A stretch of 64,000 nt of DNA, taken from positions 33,535,869 through 33,599,868 of the forward strand of contig CM069438.1 in the NCBI GenBank assembly GCA_035610365.1. Direction: 5' to 3'. The position numbers and the translations under genes were made by a program. The notes beneath the pieces were generated by a model. It searched no databases and was not told the origin of the DNA. It saw nothing but the letters and a program-made list of their open reading frames with translations. Of the stretch, positions 57,088 to 64,000 are shown piece by piece. Position 1 is the first letter of the stretch, and every line of letters starts with the position of its first letter. This stretch comes from Aquatica leii (lineage: Eukaryota > Arthropoda > Insecta > Coleoptera > Lampyridae).

Positions 57088-57470
57088 ATTTCGTAGTGCA
57101 AGTCTTCCTCGCAATTTTAGCAAACAAGGTATATCATCAGTAACTATATCGTGGGGGTAAGTTTAATATGGTGTTGTCTTGCATGGCTAGTTTGCTATGC
57201 TGCATGTTTTTGTGTTCGTATTGGATCGAAATAATGTTTAAATTTGAGAAAAAAATTGTAACTTTGGCATCTATTTAGTCTATTCGGAAAAACTCACGGA
57301 GCCGCATCTGACGTAAAGGAGTTTTCTAAAGGACTACATTTATTGGACGATTCTGAGTTGGAAGATGATTCTACTTTGTGTTTGAGTACCAACGAACCTC
57401 CTTCACCTAGCACTGAAGTTCCTTTTAGCGGCTCATTTCACTGTGAAGAAGACTGCACTTTACTGACCAG
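57088..57470 (+). CDS. RalGPS: RalGPS, exons 6-7
   Basis: Exon 6 (57088-57156, FRSASLPRNFSKQGISSVTIS) and exon 7 (57279-57470) have clean splice sites and phases continuing exon 5 at 41335. Exon 7 contains KGLHLLDDSELEDDST, matching the LLDDS-V-LE motif downstream of the RasGEF domain in vertebrate RALGPS1, followed by a Ser/Pro-rich stretch (NEPPSPSTEVPF) like the SH3-binding linker. The donor gtgaga at 57471 shows that the gene goes on. The C-terminal PH domain is not in the window. Confidence 0.85.
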
Positions 57471-57880
57471 GTGAGATTAAGCTACTCTATCAAAAATGGT
57501 ACATAGAAACCAATAAGGTTTTATTGAATTGGATTCACTAATTTTACCCATTATCAATTTAAAATTATTAACACTCAATAGAAAAACTCCCATAGATATT
57601 CTGTTAGAAAACAACAAATGCAAATAGAGCCATTAAAACTAGTAAAAACCCACACTTTTCCAATAAGTAAATCAATAACACACTCAGTATCAAATACGTT
57701 TATTTTGAATTCTAGTTTAAAACATTTTAACTGTCTATCAGGAAATCTTTATTATTATTATTGTCACTTTGGGTCAACTGCTTGAGGACATTTTTTTCTC
57801 TTTCTTGGTGCTTTCTACGTCGTCTTTACTTACTATAAAAATAATTTAAAAAATTACAATTTTACTAATGTAACTAGTAA
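57471..57880 (+). other. Start of the next RalGPS intron
   Basis: AT-rich non-coding DNA after the exon 7 donor. Short aaaacatttta-type words appear, but the satellite periodicity starts only at about 57880. Confidence 0.5.
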
Positions 57881-60800
57881 TTACCAATTCAAATTTGATG
57901 TGCAATTACTTATTAAATGTGTTCTGATATAGGAAATATGAATAACTATTAAACTTCACAATTGTACTGTTTGAATCAGTAATTGCAAATTGAAATTTTA
58001 TGCGCAATTACTTATTAAATATTTTCTGATTACACCTCACAATTTTACTATTTGAATTAGTAATTCCCAATTCAAATTTGAAGTGTAATTGCTTATTAAA
58101 TATTTTCTGATATAGGAAATTATGAATAACGGTTAGATTTAACAATTTTTCTATATGAATCGGTAATTACCAATTGCAATTTGATGCGCAATTACTTCAC
58201 AGTTTTACAATTTAAATCAGTAATTACCAATTAAAGTTTGATGAGCAATTACTTTTTAAATATATTCTGATGTAGGGAACTATGAATAGCTATTCAACTT
58301 CACAATTTTACTATATGAATAAGTAATTAACAATTTAAATTTGATGTACAATACGGTAATAAATATTTCCTTATACAGAACCATTAAAAATTGTTAACAT
58401 TTTATGAGTAAAACCGTGTATAACCTAAAATTTACATTGTCACTATTTTAATTATTAATTACTTATTCCCGTTGATTCGCAATTACCTATTAAATTTTTT
58501 TCTGGTATCAGAAATATGAATAAATATTAAACTTTATACTTTTACTATTTGAATCAGTAATTACCACTTAAAGTTTGATTCGGAATTACTTCTTAAATAT
58601 TTTCTGGTATAGGAAACTATGAATAGCTCTTAAACTTAACAATTCCACTATTTGAATTATTAATTAAAAATTGAAACTTGATGTGAAATTTCTTATTAAA
58701 TATTTCCTTATACAAAACTATTAAAAACTGTTAGCGTTTTACGGGTAAAACCGTAAAGAACTTAAAGTTTACATTGTCACTATTCTAATCTGTAATTACT
58801 TCTTCCAATTTGATTTGCAATTACAGTGCACGCCGCTTATTGGAATCACTAATAATATTATCAGACGGGTAATGTTATCCTTTATTAAAAACCCGGCCGG
58901 ACGTATTCTACTACATATAAAAAACACCGGCTATAGTAATCATAATTTCGATTTATGTTATCAATTTTCTTCTCAGGTTTACTACTATACATAAACAATA
59001 ATTAATTTTGCATTATTTTTTTAGCTGAGTTTTCACAATACGCTTGTTTATAGTAAAAAAATTATCATTGTAGCCAAAAAATAGTTGTTTTCCATATTTA
59101 GCTTTATTTTTGCGGTGTTATTCTTAGAATAACGACTTCATTAAACGACGTATTGTGTGATGTTATTTTATTTTTAGTGTCAGCAAAATACCGAAAAGAA
59201 ATGTGTAGTTTTTAGAACGGTGAATTAAACATTGTAACGTTGTTTTTTATTTCTTTTTATTAACGGTGTCAACAAACTATGTAATGCTACTGATTGTTAG
59301 ATAGATACACCTTTATTTTTTTTTCTGTATTTTGGATATTGCTAACATTCGGTTGTTATCAAAAACTCCAAATCCCAACGTGATTATATTAAGCGGGGTG
59401 CACTGTATTTATTAAATATTTTCTGATATAGGGAACTATGAATAGCTATTAAACTTCACAATTTTACTATTTGAATCAGTAATTACTAATTCAAATTTGA
59501 TGTGCAATTACTTATTACATTTTTGCTTATACAAAACTACTTAAAATTGCATTTTACGGGTAAATTTGTAAAGAACTTATAATTTACATTGTTGCTGTTT
59601 TAATCATTAATAACTTATTCCGATTTGATTTGCAATTACTTATCAAATAGTTTCTGATATACGGAACTATGAATAGCTATTAAACTTTACAATTTCATTA
59701 TTTGAATTATTAATTAACAGTTTAAATTTGATGTTCAAATCTTTATTAAGTATTTCTTGATATAAAACTATTAAAAATTATTAACATTTATCGGGTAAAA
59801 CCGTAAAAATTTACATTGTCACTATTTTACTCATTACTTATTTCAATTTGATTTGCAATTCGTTATTAAATATTTTCTGATATATGAAATATAAATAACT
59901 TCACACTTTTACTATTGGAATCAGTAATTACCAATTGAAGTTTGATGCGCAATTACTTCTTAAATACATTCTGATGTAGGACACTATGAATAGCTACTAA
60001 ACTTCACAATTTTACTATTTGATGTGCAATTACTTATTAAATGTTTCCTAATACAAAATTATTAAAAACTAACAACAATTAAGAGGTAAAACCGTAAATA
60101 ACTTAAAAAGTTACAATGTTACTATTTTAATCAGTAATTCCTTATGCCGATTTGATGTATGTGTATTAAATATTTTCGTATATAGGAAACTATGAATAAG
60201 TATTAAACTCTACAATTTTATTATTTGAATCGGTAATTACTAATTCAAATTTAATGCGCAATTACTTATTAAGTATTTTCTGTTATAGGAAACTATGAAT
60301 AGCTATTAAACTTGCCTTATTTATTATTTCAATTAGTTACCAATTAAAATTTGATGTGAAATTTTTATTAAATATTTCCTTATACAAAACATTAAAAACT
60401 GTTAAAATTCTACGGGCAACACTGTAAATAACTTGAAATTTACATTGCCACTACTTATTTATTTCGGTTTGATTTGCAATTAATTATTAATTTTTTTCTG
60501 ATATAGGTAATATTAAATATTAAACTTAACAATGTTACTATTTGAATCTGTAATTACCAATTCAAATTTTATGCGCAATTACTTATTAAATATTTTCTGA
60601 TAGGAAACTATAAATAGCTATTGACAATTTTACTACTGTAATTAGTAATTACCAATTGAAATTTGATGTAAAATTTTTCATTCAATCTTTCCTTATACAA
60701 AACTATTGAAAACTGTTAACATTTTACGGGTAAAAAGGTAAGTAACTTGAAATTTACATTGTCACTATTTTAATCAGTAATTACGTAATTACGGATTTCA

Positions 60801-63800
60801 TTTGCAATTAATTAATTAAAAATTGAAATATTCAATATTAAACTTAGCAATGTTACTATTTGAATCAGTAATTAGCAATTCAAATTTTATACGCAATTAC
60901 TTAATAATTGTTTTCCGATATAGGAAACTATGAATAGATATTAAGCTTCACTATTTTACTATTTGTATTAGTAATTGCTAATTGAAATTCGCTGTGCAAT
61001 TACTTATGTATTTCTTTATACAAAACCATTATAAACTGGTATCAATTAAGTGTTAAAATCGTAAATAACTTAAAATTTACAATGCTCCTATTTTAATCAG
61101 TAATTCGTTATGCTAATTTGATGTGTAATTACTTATTAAATATTTTCTGATATAGGAAACTATGAATAAGTATTAACTTTACAATTTGATTATTTGAATC
61201 GGTAATTATTAATTCAAATTTGATGCGCAATTACTTATTAAACATTTTTCGTTATAGGAAACTATGAATAGCTATTCAACTTGACAATTTTGCAATTCCT
61301 TATTAAATATTTTCTATTGTGTGGGATTACTTATTAAGTATTTCCTTCCACAAAATCATTAACAACCGATATTATTTTATAAGTAAAACCGTAAATAACT
61401 TAAAATTTACATTCTCACTATTTGAATCGGTAATTACTTCTTCCGATTTGATTTGCAATCACTTATTAAACATTTTCTGATATAGAAAACTATGATTAAT
61501 TTCTAAACTTCACAATTTTACTATTTGAATCAGTAATTACTAATTGAAATTTGATGCTCATTTACTTATTAAATAATTTCTGATATAGGAAGCTATTAAT
61601 AGCTATTACACTTTACAATTTTACTGTTTGAATTAGTAATGACTAATTTAATTTTGATAGTGTAATTACTTATTAAATATTTCCCTGTATAAAAGTATTA
61701 AAAACTGGAAACATTTAAAAGATAAAACCGTAAATAACTTAAAATTTACATTGTCACTATTTTAATCAGTAAGTACTTATCCTGATTTGGTTTTCAATTA
61801 CCTATTGGAAATTTACTGGTATAGTAAACTATGAATAATTATTAAACTTTATAATTTTACGATTTGAATCAGGAATGACCAATTGAAATTTGATTTGCAA
61901 TTGCATATTAAATATTTTCTGATATATGAAACTATGAATAGGTATTAAGCTTCACAATTTTACTATTTGAATTAGTAGTAATTACTAATTTAAATTTGAT
62001 GTGCAATTACTTATTTAATATTTCCTTATACAAAACCATTAACGATTGTTACCATTTATCGGGTAAAATCACAAAACTAAAAACTTTCATTCTCACTATT
62101 TTAATCGCTAATTACGTATCCTGAATTTAATTTGCAGTTACTTATTAAATATTTTCTGATATAGGGAACTATGAATATCTATTAAACTTTACAATTTTAG
62201 TATTTGAATTAGTAATTACCAATTCAAATTTGATTTGCAATTATTTAATAAAATTTCGTTATACAAATTTATTAAAAATTGTTAACTTAAGTAACTTAAA
62301 ATTTACATTGTCACTGTTTTAATCAGTAATTGCTGATTTTGATTTGATTTGCAATTACTTATTAATTATTTTCTGTTATTGAAAATATGAATAACTATTA
62401 AACTTCACTATTTTACTATTGGAATCAGTAATTACTAATTGAAATATTATGCGCCATTACTTATTAAATATTTTGATATGAAAAGTTACTAAACTTCACA
62501 ATTTCATTTTTTGAATTAGTTATTACCAAGGCAAATTTGCTGTGCAATTGCTTATTAAATATTTCTTTATACAAAACTATTAAAATTAGTTGACACTTAA
62601 CGAGTAAAACCGTAAATCATTTAAAATTTACATTGACACTATTCTAATCAGTAATTACTTATTCCGATTTTATTTGTGATTACTTATTAAATATTCTTTG
62701 ATATAGGAAAATGAATAACTATTAAATTTTACACTTTTTTAATTTTTATCAGTAAGTACCAATTTAAATTTATTGTGCAATTACTTATTAAATACTTTCT
62801 TATATAAAACTATTAAAATTTGTTGACCTTTAACGAGTAAAATCGTAAATAACTTAAAATTTACATTGTTACTATTTTAATTAGTAATTACTTATTCCGA
62901 TTTTATTTGTGATTACTTATTAAATATTTTTTGATATAGGAAAATGAATAACTGTTAAATTTCACACTTTAATTTTTATCAGTAAGTACCAATTTAAATT
63001 TATTGTGCAATTACTTATTAAATACTTCCTTATATAAAACTGTTAGAAATTGTTGACATTTAACGAGTAAAACCGTAAATAACTTAAAATTTACATTGTC
63101 TCCATTTTAATCAGTTGTTAGTTATTCCGATTCGATTTGCGATTACTGATTAAGTTTTGGATATAGGTAACTGAATAACTATTAAACGTCACGCTTTTAT
63201 TATTTCAATCAGTAAGTGCCAATTCAAATTTGATGTGCAATTACTTATTAAATATTTCATTATGCAAAACTTTTAAAAATTGTTGACATTTAACGGGTAA
63301 AACCGCAAATAACTTAAAAACTTCATTCTCACTATTTTAATCGCTAATTACTTATCTTGAATTTAATTTGCAATTACTTATTAAATATTTTTGGATATAG
63401 GGAACTACGAATATCTATTCAACTTTACAATTTTACTATTTGAATTAGTAATTACCAATTCAAATTTGATGTGCAATTATTTAATAAAAATTTTCTTATA
63501 CAAAACTATTAAAAATTGTTGACTTAAATAACTTAAAATTTACATTGTTACTGTTTAAATCAGTAATTACTGATTTCGATTTGATTTGCAATTACTTATT
63601 AATTATTTTCTGTTATTGGAAATATGAATAACTATTAAACTTCACTATTTTACTATTGGAATCAGTAATTACTAATTGAAATATTATGCGCCATTACTTA
63701 TTAAATATTTTCTGATATAGAAAACTATGAAAAGCTACTAAACTTCACAATTTCACTCTTTGAATTAGTTATTACCAAGGCAAATTTGCTGTGCAATTGC

Positions 63801-64000
63801 TTATTAAATATTTCTTTATACAAAACTATTAAAATTAGTTGACACTTAACGAGTAAAACCGTAAATCATTTAAAATTTACATTGACACTATTCTAATCAG
63901 TAATTACTTATTCCGATTTTATTTGTGATTACTTATTAAATATTCTTTGATATAGGAAAATGAATAACTATTAAATTTCACACTTTTTTAATTTTTATCG
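57880..64000. repeat. AT-rich satellite DNA with higher-order structure
   Basis: Two related subunits alternate. Subunit A (~100 nt) reads ttactattaaatattttctgatatagg-aaactatgaatagctattaaacttcac-type with aattttactatttgaatcagtaattacc. Subunit B (~130 nt) contains ccttatacaaaactattaaaaactg, acgggtaaaaccgtaaataac and aaatttacattgtcac. Anchors in B recur at steps of about 235 nt (A-B) or 300-340 nt (A-A-B). Near the end a larger unit repeats: 62150-62740 recurs at 63390-64000 with a shift of about 1.24 kb. The array runs off the window. Confidence 0.9.
58824..59405. mobile_element. 582-nt pogo/Tc1-like MITE in the satellite
   Basis: Ends CAGTGCACGCCGCTTATT and AATATTAAGCGGGGTGCACTG-type are inverted over about 26 nt with few mismatches. 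TA flanks both sides (58822-58823 and 59406-59407). The inside has no transposase. It interrupts the satellite array, which resumes immediately after. Confidence 0.85.

Noticed and set aside
57880..64000. CRISPR array
   Set aside because: The repeats are long, diverged and AT-rich with no constant short repeat and unique spacers; the context is eukaryotic.

Overview
The window is nuclear DNA of an arthropod, most likely an insect. It is AT-rich, has spliceosomal introns, and carries parts of two conserved animal genes, both on the + strand, buried in nested transposable elements. I could not name the species. No bacterial gene, CRISPR array, rRNA or tRNA was seen.

Host genes. (1) An ionotropic glutamate-type receptor that I identify as Ir93a runs from 11291 to 23777 in 11 exons. 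The exons join to 2577 nt (858 codons plus stop) with every splice phase consistent. Ir93a is a co-receptor for temperature and humidity sensing in flies. (2) A RalGPS-type Ras-family exchange factor starts at 39940. Its RasGEF catalytic domain lies at 40250-41092 and later exons at 57088-57470; the expected PH-domain exon is beyond the window. Eleven of the sixteen introns seen are only 40-61 nt and three more are at most 122 nt. The two exceptions, 9.5 kb in Ir93a and 15.8 kb in RalGPS, are packed with mobile DNA.

Layout. 1-2457: diverged repeats of unknown type. 2458-11274: a Tc1 element broken by a solo LTR (itself broken by a small piggyBac derivative) and by a BEL/Pao retrotransposon with 269-nt LTRs and a GGTAG target duplication. 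11291-13305: Ir93a exons 1-7. 13306-22802: the Ir93a intron, a second Tc1 split by a decayed Ty3/gypsy element holding a ~2 kb tandem repeat. 22803-23777: Ir93a exons 8-11. 23778-39660: intergenic repeats, with a hAT fragment, two more solo LTRs of one family, a LINE remnant, a gypsy remnant, a ~200-nt palindrome and a strongly purine-biased LINE. 39679-41335: RalGPS promoter motif and exons 1-5. 41336-57087: the large RalGPS intron, with a MITE, a transposase-like pseudogene, a gypsy element and a three-copy array in which Penelope and mariner fragments alternate. 57088-57470: RalGPS exons 6-7. 57471-64000: AT-rich satellite DNA with higher-order periodicity, interrupted by a 582-nt pogo/Tc1-like MITE.

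Every retroelement and transposase seen carries stops, frameshifts or lost catalytic residues, so I infer no autonomous mobile element in the window. The two receptor/signalling genes look intact where visible.
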